A stretch of 64,000 nt of DNA from Malaciobacter mytili LMG 24559 (GTDB lineage: Bacteria > Campylobacterota > Campylobacteria > Campylobacterales > Arcobacteraceae): the NCBI RefSeq assembly GCF_003346775.1, contig NZ_CP031219.1, positions 1,922,001 to 1,986,000 on the forward strand. Direction: 5' to 3'. Made by a program: the position numbers and the translations under genes. Positions 9,656-17,976 of the stretch are shown one piece after another; positions within the stretch are counted from its first letter, which is position 1, and each line of letters opens with the position of its first letter. The notes beneath the pieces were generated by a model. The model made no database searches. It saw only the letters and a list, made by a program, of their open reading frames with translations, and was not told the origin of the DNA.

Positions 9656-9688
9656 GCTATTTTTATACTATTATCTTCTTTATTCTTT

Positions 9689-12600
9689 TTAAACTTGTAA
9701 CTCTTCTAAATACTCTATAATATCTAAAGGCTCTTTTTGTTTTTTGGCAATTTCTAAGCAAAGCTTTACATCAGCATTATATTTGATAAAAAGTTTAGCT
9801 TTTTCATCATCTGCTTCTTTTGGTTTCTTTTTAGTTGCTACAAATCCTACTTGTCTCTCCCCTATAAAATCCATAGTTTTTACATACATTAATAAAGCCG
9901 GTTCTATTTGCATATGATAGTTTATATCAAAGTTCATAGAAGTAAGAGTTTCTAGCATCTCTTCAAAGATTTTATTATGTAAGTTTACTTCTAAAAGTTG
10001 ATGTAAAACTGTAAAATTAAACTTATTTACTTTATTAACTTCTAGTTTTCCTGTTTTATAAAGCATATTTATAAAATATTGGTCTTTTTGAAGAATTGCA
10101 TAATATAAAGGTAAATATCCAGCATCACAAGGAAGATTTATATTGGCATTAAGATTTAATAAAGTATCAAAAATCTCCCTATAATTTGAAGAAATAGAGT
10201 AGATTAAAGCACTTGCTCCTGCTTTACTTACTATATTTATATTTGCCCCTGCTTCTACTAAATCAGCAATAATTTTACTTTTTGTAGTTTCAAATCTAAA
10301 GTTTAAATCATAACTATATTTTCCAAGAACTGCTTGATGAATAGCTGTTTCATTATTTTCATTTAGATTATTAACATCTGCTTTATATTTTATAAGCTCT
10401 TTTACCACTTGTGTAGTTCCCACATATGCGGCACACATTAAAGGAGTCATTTGTTTATTATCAAACTGCTCAAGACTAACTCCTAAGTCTAATAGAGTTT
10501 GTACAGTTTGTACTCTTTGTAAAGTATCTATATTTTGATAATTTGATATAGCTTTATGTAAAGCAGGAGAGTTATCAAAACCTCCAACAATATGGATATT
10601 TGCACCTTTATTAACTAAATATTTTAAAGCTTTTGGCAAGCAATTCATAGCTGCACCTAAAAAGATATCCGTATCAAGATTGTTTTTATACAAAATATCA
10701 AAAGGTTGTTTTTGCCAACAATACTCTAAATATTCAACAGCAACCTCATCATTTTTTAAATGATTTTGAAGTATTGTATGTATAGGCATTTCATTAAAAC
10801 TTAAACTAATAGGTTTAATTAAACTTCCCCCATATTCATAAAATAAATCATAAAGTTCTTTATTTATTTTATTAAGATTTACTGCTTGTACAAAAATACT
10901 ACTCTCTTTTGGAAGGCTTTTATTTTTATGAGATAATTTAACAGTAGCATTTATATCTGCACCATTTTGCAATAAAGCTTTTATTATTTTAAAGTATCTA
11001 TTTTGAGTATTTACATTTGAAGCTAGTTTTACTGTTTGAAGTAGTAGCGTAGCTTCATATGTTTGTTTATATTCATCTTCAAAAGTATAATATCTATTTA
11101 TATTAGGGTCTGTTTGTATAAGTCTAGTTACTAACTCTAAAGAAAAATAGCTATGAAAAACTTCTAAAAGAATTGGGTGTGTTTCATTGTAAGCTTTAAA
11201 CTCTTTATAGGTATCTAAAAGATATTCAATCATATGTTCAAGAAGATACTCTAAAGCTAAGGCTAAAACTGTTGCATTTGAGTTTGCTTTTTTATAATAA
11301 TTTTTTCTTTCATAATAAGGATTTATTGCAATAATCTTTTTTAAAAGTTCATCTTTTGAAAGATTTTTTATAGCAAAATATATAGACTCTTCATCACTAA
11401 TATAAATCTCTTTATTATCTAAAATATACTGCAAAATTCGAAGCTCATTTTCTAAAATAAAAATAGTGAAAAAAGAGACAAACTCTTCTTCAACTTTTTC
11501 TGTATAAGATACTTTTGTATTTAAATCAAGTTTATAAGTTAGTAAAAGTTGGAAAATTTCCCTTTTTTTAGCAATAGTATTTAAAGTAGCATTTTCTTTA
11601 TAAAAATAGTTTATTACACCTTCATTTAATTTATCTACAAAGTTTACATCAGCATTATATTCTAAAAGTAACTCTATTAAAGGAAGATTATAATTAGTAA
11701 TAGCATAAAATAAAGCAGAAAAACCATTATATTCTATCTTTGCACCATTTTCAAGTAAAAATTTAACTACACTTAAATCCTTACCTATAAATAAGTCTTT
11801 TGTTAAAAGATATAAGACATTGTTTTTATCTTCTGGAGTAGTTTCTATATTTGCACCTTTAGCCAAGGCACTTGTTAGTAGTTGTATTTTACTTTTTTCA
11901 TCAATTCTTGCATTTATAGATATTTGATAAACTATATCTATATTAGTTAAATCTTTACTTTGTTCTATATAATTTTGAATATTTAAAGAGGGTAATAAAG
12001 ATAAAAACTCAGAAATATCTCTATTTTCTTTATTGATTTCAGTTGCTATATCTTCTAAGTCTTTTACACTTAACATTTTTTTTATTTGATGAGGATATTC
12101 ACTAAAATCTGCACCTAAAATAATTAGTTCTTTTAAAGACCTATTATCTCCTTTTGTAATTGCTTGTTTTATTAAAGAGTCCCCTTGCGTATCTTTAAGT
12201 GTTAAGTCAAGTTTATTTAATCTTTTTAGAAGATGTAGAGTTTTAGCTTTTAAAGTTGGCTCTAAAGAGCTATATATAAGCCTACAAACAAAAGGAGTAT
12301 TTTCTTCTTCATTTAAAGGACAACCAGCTTCAATAAGTGCTTCAATTATAGGGTATTCTCTTTTATTTATTAAAGCATATTCCAAAGGAGTATAATTATC
12401 AAAAAAACTATCAGTATAACTATCCATAGGAACATCAAGTTCAATTAAAAGTTTTATAAACTCTAAAGGGCAACTACTTATTGCCATTGCCATAACTTTA
12501 GTTTCTCCAGAAGTTATCTTATATCCATACTCTATAAAAGTTTTTAAAACCTTAGTATCTTTTGAAAGTATAAGAGTACTTATAGCTGTACTTCCATTAG

Positions 12601-12880
12601 TAGCTTTTGCATCTTCAAAATCACTTCCAAGTTCAAATAAATACTTAATAACCTCTATTTTTTTATTTATTGTGGCATAGTATAGAGGTCTTCTAAAAGA
12701 CTCATCTTCTTGTCTAAAGTTTGTTTTATCAAGTTTTGTTTTTATTACATCTAAAGAGTTTGTTTTTATAAGCTCTTCAATACTTTCATCTTTTTGAAAA
12801 AACTCTTTTGTTGTTTCAAAAAGAGTTTCTTCTTCTTTTTTTTCTTGCTTATTTCCAAATAATTTATCTAAAAATGACAT
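9689..12880 (-). CDS. Large ankyrin-repeat protein (downstream of a tandem pair)
   Basis: A 1063-residue protein built almost wholly of ankyrin-type repeats: recurrent units of about 33 residues with patterns such as NGADINA, GANIHIVGG and TPLMCAAYVG. It starts MSFLDKLFGNK with no signal peptide or membrane helix, so a cytoplasmic scaffold or interaction protein is most likely. Its ATG shares a base with the stop of the upstream gene (TAATG), indicating translational coupling. Its strongest similarity to that neighbour lies in the segment from DTDIFLGAAMN through GGFDNSPALHKAISNY, so the pair is an old tandem duplication. The target proteins are not visible from sequence. Confidence 0.9.
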   Translation of the reverse strand: MSFLDKLFGNKQEKKEEETLFETTKEFFQKDESIEELIKTNSLDVIKTKLDKTNFRQEDESFRRPLYYATINKKIEVIKYLFELGSDFEDAKATNGSTAISTLILSKDTKVLKTFIEYGYKITSGETKVMAMAISSCPLEFIKLLIELDVPMDSYTDSFFDNYTPLEYALINKREYPIIEALIEAGCPLNEEENTPFVCRLIYSSLEPTLKAKTLHLLKRLNKLDLTLKDTQGDSLIKQAITKGDNRSLKELIILGADFSEYPHQIKKMLSVKDLEDIATEINKENRDISEFLSLLPSLNIQNYIEQSKDLTNIDIVYQISINARIDEKSKIQLLTSALAKGANIETTPEDKNNVLYLLTKDLFIGKDLSVVKFLLENGAKIEYNGFSALFYAITNYNLPLIELLLEYNADVNFVDKLNEGVINYFYKENATLNTIAKKREIFQLLLTYKLDLNTKVSYTEKVEEEFVSFFTIFILENELRILQYILDNKEIYISDEESIYFAIKNLSKDELLKKIIAINPYYERKNYYKKANSNATVLALALEYLLEHMIEYLLDTYKEFKAYNETHPILLEVFHSYFSLELVTRLIQTDPNINRYYTFEDEYKQTYEATLLLQTVKLASNVNTQNRYFKIIKALLQNGADINATVKLSHKNKSLPKESSIFVQAVNLNKINKELYDLFYEYGGSLIKPISLSFNEMPIHTILQNHLKNDEVAVEYLEYCWQKQPFDILYKNNLDTDIFLGAAMNCLPKALKYLVNKGANIHIVGGFDNSPALHKAISNYQNIDTLQRVQTVQTLLDLGVSLEQFDNKQMTPLMCAAYVGTTQVVKELIKYKADVNNLNENNETAIHQAVLGKYSYDLNFRFETTKSKIIADLVEAGANINIVSKAGASALIYSISSNYREIFDTLLNLNANINLPCDAGYLPLYYAILQKDQYFINMLYKTGKLEVNKVNKFNFTVLHQLLEVNLHNKIFEEMLETLTSMNFDINYHMQIEPALLMYVKTMDFIGERQVGFVATKKKPKEADDEKAKLFIKYNADVKLCLEIAKKQKEPLDIIEYLEELQV

Positions 12881-15800
12881 TATATTCTACTTTTTAAATA
12901 CTCAATAGCTTCAGAAGGGACTCCCTCAATATTTTCTAAAGTATTTAAAGCAACTTGAATATCACAACCTAAAGAGATTAGTTCATCTGATACATCTTTA
13001 AAACCTGCATATACTGCTAAAGTTAAAGCATTTTCTCCATTTGGAAGTCTTTCATTTATATTAGCTTTATTTTCAACTAGCTCTCTTATCATTTGTATTC
13101 TTAAATCTTGTTCTATATCTATATTACTATAAACCGTCCAATGAAGAGGAGTAAACCCTTGTGAGTCTTTTATATTAAAATCAGGGAAAAACTCTTTTAA
13201 AATATCAATAGCTTTAAAATTTGCATAATAACCTGCTGTATGAAGAAGAGTAAAGCCCCCTGCTCCATTTGTTAGAGGAACCTTCTTTTCAATAAAGTAT
13301 TTAAGCATTTTTAAGCCCATTGAAGTATCACTTCTTATTACAGCACTAAAATGTATAGATTCATTGTTATTATCAACTATATCAAGTTTTATTTTTTTAT
13401 TACTCATAAGTCTATTTACATAATAAATATCCCCATAAGCAATTGCTACCATAAGAGGTGTTCTTCCTAACATATCTAAAGCATTTAAATCTAAATCTAA
13501 TTGAAGTAAAGTATTAAAAATATCTTTTTTATCTCTTATAATACTTAAATGTAAAGCAGGAAGAACTTCATTTGAAGATTGATTTAAATCTGCCCCGGTA
13601 TCTTTTAATACTGCTAAGATTTTTGATCTTACTAAATTTGAGTTTTCTTTATCATCATAAGCTTTAACCTCCCCTAAAATGGCCCTATGTACTGCACTTT
13701 CTCCTGCTTCATTAAAGAAATTTGGGTTTGCTTTAGCCTCTAATAAAACCCTAACACTTTCAAAACATCCATAATTTGCAGCACTCATAAGTGGTGTAAA
13801 CTGCTCTGAGTCTATTTGTTCTATATCACAACCAGCTTCTATTAAAACTTTAACAGTTTTGGCTCTTAGCATTGGATTTGTATTATCATAGTTTGAAATA
13901 GCTTTATGTAAAGCAGGAGAATTATCAAAACCTCCAATAACATGAACATTTGCTCCATGGTCTATTAACCATTTTATAGTTTTTGGTCTATTCATCATAG
14001 CTGCACCTAAAAGAATATCTGTATCAAAAACATTTTTATGTTCAAAATCTACTTTAAAACCTTTTTCTTTAAAAAACTCTAAATATTCAATACAAGACTC
14101 ATCTGAAACTTGTCCAAATCTATTGATTAAAGAGTGCATTTGCGATTCATTTAAATTTGCTGTTGGTTTATATGGATCAAAACCACTTTCTAGGAAAAAC
14201 TCTAATACTTTTGGCTCAAAAACATTATTTAAAGCTTGTTGAACTAAAATACCAACATTATCTAAATTACTTTTTGTTGCTTCAAGTCTTGTTAAAGAAG
14301 CATAAATATCAGCATTGTATTTAACTAACTCTCTTAAAATTTCAACTCTTTGTTCTTGTGTTAAATACTCATGACAACTTCTTAAAAATCTTATAAGTGT
14401 TGTTTCTGAATGTGGGTCATCAGAAAAAACATAATATAGTCTATTTAAATCAGGGTCAATACTAATTACTCTTTTTATAGTATTAATACTAAACTTAGAA
14501 TAAATAGCCTTTATTACTAAAGAAACCAGTTCCCCATAAGATTTCACATCACTATAAGTATCTAAAATATGATTTACTAATTCTTCTTTTTCATTATCAA
14601 TAGCCAGTTCTAAAATTCCAGAATCATAATATTTTTCTTTTATTTTGCTATATTTTTCATTTTCAAATATTACATATGGATTATATGCAATAATTTTCTT
14701 AGCTACATTAATATCTATATCTCTTGTTATTGCATATCTTATTACTGTATCATTTATCTCTATATTAGGAAACTTTTCTAAAACATACTCTACAAATTCA
14801 CTCTCTGATATATCAATAATAGCCTCAATTGCAGGTGTATAATTTGAACCAGAGTTTTGATAATGAGAAAGCTTAATATTCATATCTAAACCATTTTCTA
14901 TTAGAAGTTCAAACATTTTTATCTTTTCTTGCACATTATTAAACTTTGCTTTTGGAGATATAATAAAGTTTATAGCTGTATTATCAAAATAATTTACAAA
15001 ATTTACATCTGCACCTTTATTTAGTAAATGTTTTACTAAAGATATATCATTTTCCATAATAGCAGTAAATAAAGCAGAAAAACCATTATCTTCAATTTTT
15101 GCACCATTATCTAATAAAAAATCTAAATATAAAGTATTTTTTCCTATATCAAAATGAGAAGTAAAAGTATATAAAACATTTGTAGGATGGTCTGAAGTTG
15201 TAAGTTCATTTATATTTGCACCTTTTTCAAGGGCAATTTTAGCTAATTGTATTTTTTGTTTATCATGAAGCATAGTGCTTTTTGTAATAGAAAGAAGTAT
15301 GCCATTTATATTATTTGTATTTAAGATATACTCTTTAAAAGTATCAAAATCTAAAATTTCTAAAATATACTTAGGATTATTTATTGGATATTTTAAGATA
15401 TGAGAAGATAACTCTTTTACTTTTTTCTCTCCCATAAATGTTAAAAGATTACTTGCAACAGAGTTTACACAAGCACCAAGTTTAATAACCTCAGCTAAAA
15501 GCTCAAAATCTCTTTTATTAAATAGTTTTGATGAAAGATGTAGCTCACTTTCATCTTCATTTATATCAAAATCATACTCTTTTACTAAAAGCTCAAGAAG
15601 TTTTACTTTTGTTTTAAAATCTATATTTTCTGAATCTGCAATCTCATGAATAAGATACTTTTTCCCCTCTGGTATATTTGTTCCAAAATTTTCAAAAATA
15701 TATTTAAAAGTTTCAAAAGAACTAGCTGTTTTTATTGCCATTTCTAAAGGGCTTTGCCCATATTCATAAATTGTACTTGCACCAATACTTCTCATATAAT

Positions 15801-16089
15801 CAAGCATTTCTATACTAGCATTTACTTTTATTAGATGAGAAATTATTGAATTACCCTCAAGTGTTTCTTCTAAGTTTGCCCCATTTTCAATTAGAAATTT
15901 TGTTACATTTAAGCTTGAATGATTTAATGCAAATACCAAAGGTGTTTTAAAATCTTCATCTTCTTTATTAATATCTTCTATATTTAGTAAAGCAGTAACT
16001 TTTTTTAGGTTATCGTTTTTTATTGCTTCTACTAAAGTATCATCTTGAGAATGGCTTTCCAATTTTAGAAATTTTTTAAGAAATGACAT
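12880..16089 (-). CDS. Large ankyrin-repeat protein (upstream of a tandem pair)
   Basis: A 1069-residue paralogue of the product of 9689-12880, starting MSFLKKFLKLES, again without signal peptide or membrane segments. Ankyrin units are clearest at the N-terminus (TPLVFALNHSSLNVTKFLIENGANL) and at the C-terminus (GFTPLHWTVYSN, NGENALTLAVYAGF). The middle is divergent helical sequence. It is the first gene of the pair and overlaps the next start by one base. The promoter should lie in 16090-16286, shared with the divergent gene at 16287. The function is probably protein-protein interaction; no partner is encoded nearby. Confidence 0.9.
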   Translation of the reverse strand: MSFLKKFLKLESHSQDDTLVEAIKNDNLKKVTALLNIEDINKEDEDFKTPLVFALNHSSLNVTKFLIENGANLEETLEGNSIISHLIKVNASIEMLDYMRSIGASTIYEYGQSPLEMAIKTASSFETFKYIFENFGTNIPEGKKYLIHEIADSENIDFKTKVKLLELLVKEYDFDINEDESELHLSSKLFNKRDFELLAEVIKLGACVNSVASNLLTFMGEKKVKELSSHILKYPINNPKYILEILDFDTFKEYILNTNNINGILLSITKSTMLHDKQKIQLAKIALEKGANINELTTSDHPTNVLYTFTSHFDIGKNTLYLDFLLDNGAKIEDNGFSALFTAIMENDISLVKHLLNKGADVNFVNYFDNTAINFIISPKAKFNNVQEKIKMFELLIENGLDMNIKLSHYQNSGSNYTPAIEAIIDISESEFVEYVLEKFPNIEINDTVIRYAITRDIDINVAKKIIAYNPYVIFENEKYSKIKEKYYDSGILELAIDNEKEELVNHILDTYSDVKSYGELVSLVIKAIYSKFSINTIKRVISIDPDLNRLYYVFSDDPHSETTLIRFLRSCHEYLTQEQRVEILRELVKYNADIYASLTRLEATKSNLDNVGILVQQALNNVFEPKVLEFFLESGFDPYKPTANLNESQMHSLINRFGQVSDESCIEYLEFFKEKGFKVDFEHKNVFDTDILLGAAMMNRPKTIKWLIDHGANVHVIGGFDNSPALHKAISNYDNTNPMLRAKTVKVLIEAGCDIEQIDSEQFTPLMSAANYGCFESVRVLLEAKANPNFFNEAGESAVHRAILGEVKAYDDKENSNLVRSKILAVLKDTGADLNQSSNEVLPALHLSIIRDKKDIFNTLLQLDLDLNALDMLGRTPLMVAIAYGDIYYVNRLMSNKKIKLDIVDNNNESIHFSAVIRSDTSMGLKMLKYFIEKKVPLTNGAGGFTLLHTAGYYANFKAIDILKEFFPDFNIKDSQGFTPLHWTVYSNIDIEQDLRIQMIRELVENKANINERLPNGENALTLAVYAGFKDVSDELISLGCDIQVALNTLENIEGVPSEAIEYLKSRI

Positions 16090-16286
16090 AAAAATCCTTT
16101 TATATTTTTTAAATAATAATTTTATAATTTAATTGTATGTTATCTACTTTTTTATGAATATAAAATTATTTCAATCTTAAATTTTTATAAAGATATTATT
16201 TATGCTTTAGTAAATTATTAATACATTTTGCCATTTATTAAGAACTTTATAGTATTATAAAAGAAAGAAAATAGTAGTGAAGATAA

Positions 16287-17138
16287 ATGATTGTTAATTT
16301 TTTTATAAATATTCTTACTTTTTTTATAACAAAGGTTTTCCCTATTTTTGCACTTATAGTTGCATATATACACGCCTTAGTAACTTTTTCTAGATTTCCT
16401 ATTTTAGAATTTATAGCAAAAAAGAAATTAAACAAAATCTTAAAAAACCATTTTCCTAAAGTTAGCTTATCTTCTATAAGAAGAACTACAGATAGTGGAA
16501 TAATAAAATCATATTATGAATTTGATATAGTTTTAAAAAAAGATGATGAATATTATACATTTTATCAAATGGATTATAAAGACTTTACAGCTGAAAATTT
16601 AAACCCAACTCCAAATGATGAGATGATAAAAGAAAAACTAAATACACTTTTAAAAAAGCTAAACAACTCTTTGCAATATGAAATTATATATATAGAACAA
16701 AGTTTTAATTTTACTAGTAATGATTATATAAAAAACGCATTTAATGTAACAATTGTTGATAAAAATATAAATGAACTAATGAATATGAGAAGTTTATATA
16801 TGCATCAAATAAAACCTCAATATATAAAAGAATGGTTAAAAAGTGAGTTATTTGAGCAGTGGTTTAGAGACTCTTTTAAAAAGAAATTTGGAAGTTTTGA
16901 TACAAAACTAATAGATTTAAAAATAAAAATAGATAAGATTTTTAAAGAAGAATTTCCTTTTAGCCCCTATAAACTAATTGTACTAGAACATGAAAGCAAC
17001 TCTTTAGAAGGTGATATTAGACTATTTTTTCAAGATACAAGAGATAAAAAGAATAAAATAATAAAAGAAAAAGTAATCAACTCAACTAACATTAATAAAG
17101 ATAGTTTTGAATCATGGTTTAAAGATGGTACTTACTAA
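16287..17138 (+). CDS. Membrane-anchored protein of unknown function
   Basis: A 283-residue protein with a strongly hydrophobic N-terminus (~5-35) followed by a hydrophilic, Lys-rich alpha/beta region with no motif I recognise. Two similar phrases, LKSELFEQWFRDSF (~193-206) and NKDSFESWFKDG near the end, may be repeated helical elements. It is divergent from the ankyrin pair and could share its regulation. Likely topology is one or two membrane helices with a cytoplasmic domain. Confidence 0.75.
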   Translation: MIVNFFINILTFFITKVFPIFALIVAYIHALVTFSRFPILEFIAKKKLNKILKNHFPKVSLSSIRRTTDSGIIKSYYEFDIVLKKDDEYYTFYQMDYKDFTAENLNPTPNDEMIKEKLNTLLKKLNNSLQYEIIYIEQSFNFTSNDYIKNAFNVTIVDKNINELMNMRSLYMHQIKPQYIKEWLKSELFEQWFRDSFKKKFGSFDTKLIDLKIKIDKIFKEEFPFSPYKLIVLEHESNSLEGDIRLFFQDTRDKKNKIIKEKVINSTNINKDSFESWFKDGTY

Positions 17139-17140
17139 AA

Positions 17141-17242
17141 TTAACTCTTCATATAGATTAAAAATCCAACTAATAAAACAATATTTGTAATAATCAAAGC
17201 AGTAACGGCAGTCAAGATAAAGATTTCATAAAACTTTTTCAT
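17141..17242 (-). CDS. Single-helix membrane peptide, 33 residues
   Basis: ATG at 17242 follows AAAGAAG; the stop is at 17141-17143, directly facing the end of the plus-strand 16287 gene. The peptide begins MKKFYEIF, has one continuous hydrophobic helix (about residues 8-29) and ends MKS. Tiny bitopic proteins of this type often sit beside membrane complexes, but no partner is evident here. Support is the ribosome site, the clean helix and the exact fit into the gap. Confidence 0.45.
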   Translation of the reverse strand: MKKFYEIFILTAVTALIITNIVLLVGFLIYMKS

Positions 17243-17341
17243 TTTTTCTTCTTTGAATAATATTTTATATTATTAATTAGACAATAATATATATTAAACT
17301 TATCTTAATAAATAAGTTTTATAGTTATTTTTGATAAAGAC

Positions 17342-17396
17342 TTGACAAAAATATAAAACATATGTTAGAATTTTCATATGAAACAAATATCATATG
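17342..17396 (+). promoter_or_regulatory. cop operon promoter with three CATATG operator half-sites
   Basis: A TTGACA box (17342-17347) and TAGAAT (17366-17371), spaced 18 bases, form a plausible sigma-70 promoter. CATATG occurs at 17359, 17375 and 17391, at an exact 16-base period, overlapping the spacer and the presumed start of transcription. The outer two form a dyad (TTCATATGA and TCATATGAA). Such AT-rich dyads are typical ArsR-family operators, so the ArsR protein at 17618 probably represses its own operon until it binds metal. Confidence 0.65.
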
Positions 17397-17409
17397 AAAG
17401 GTTTTAGAT

Positions 17410-17616
17410 ATGAAAAAGACATTTAAAGTAAATAATATAGCTTGCGCAAATTGTGCAAATTTGATTAAAGCATCTTTAGAGGAAAATTTTGGGGAAATTT
17501 TAGTAAATCTAGAAAAAGAACCAAGAGAAGTAACTCTTGAAATTGAAAATGAAAAAAAAGAAGTAGAATTTAAAGCTGAGATAAAAGAACTTGGATTTGA
17601 AGTTATTGAGAAATAA
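17410..17616 (+). CDS. copZ: Small HMA-domain copper chaperone (CopZ-like)
   Basis: A 68-residue heavy-metal-associated domain with the metal-binding C12-A-N-C15 motif and the usual beta-alpha-beta pattern, ending GFEVIEK. It presumably carries Cu(I) in the cytoplasm and hands it to the CopA ATPase encoded two genes downstream. It lies first in an operon with an ArsR regulator (start 1 base after its stop) and CopA. The family's usual MxCxxC becomes IACANC, so the first Met is replaced by Ile. Confidence 0.82.
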   Translation: MKKTFKVNNIACANCANLIKASLEENFGEILVNLEKEPREVTLEIENEKKEVEFKAEIKELGFEVIEK

Positions 17617-17617
17617 A

Positions 17618-17974
17618 ATGGAAAATCAAAAAAAGAAAGAATTGATTCGTTCATGTTGCGAAGGAATAAGTTATATCTTTGATATAAGAAAGATTTTACC
17701 AGATGACGATAAATTAGTTGAGATATCAAATATTTTTAAAGCATTAGGTGATCCTACAAGAGTTAAGATTTTATATGCATTGTTAAAGTATGAAATTTGT
17801 GTAGGAGAGATAGCAAATCTATTAGAAATACCTCAATCTCATGTTTCTCATCAATTACGAATTTTAAAAAAATTTGATATTGTTGATTTTGAGAAAGATA
17901 AAAAAATGTCATTTTATTATATTAAAGATGAAAAGATTCGTGAGCTTTTAAATCTAATATTAAAAGAGAAATAG
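17618..17974 (+). CDS. ArsR-family metal-responsive repressor
   Basis: A 118-residue winged-helix protein. An in-frame TTG at 17591 would overlap the chaperone gene, so the ATG at 17618 is preferred. The helix-turn-helix reads IPQSHVSHQLRILKKFDIV (residues ~66-84), and the typical GDPTRVKILYALL core precedes it. Candidate metal ligands are an N-terminal CC pair (RSCCEG) and a Cys in the KYEICVGEI helix, similar to the alpha-3N/alpha-3 sites of CadC/ArsR proteins. It sits between the CopZ-like and CopA genes and probably controls them through the CATATG array upstream. Confidence 0.88.
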   Translation: MENQKKKELIRSCCEGISYIFDIRKILPDDDKLVEISNIFKALGDPTRVKILYALLKYEICVGEIANLLEIPQSHVSHQLRILKKFDIVDFEKDKKMSFYYIKDEKIRELLNLILKEK

Positions 17975-17976
17975 CT

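Noticed and set aside
17591-17617. Earlier TTG start for the copper-operon ArsR gene
   Set aside because: It would overlap the chaperone gene, and the ATG at 17618 gives the normal family length.
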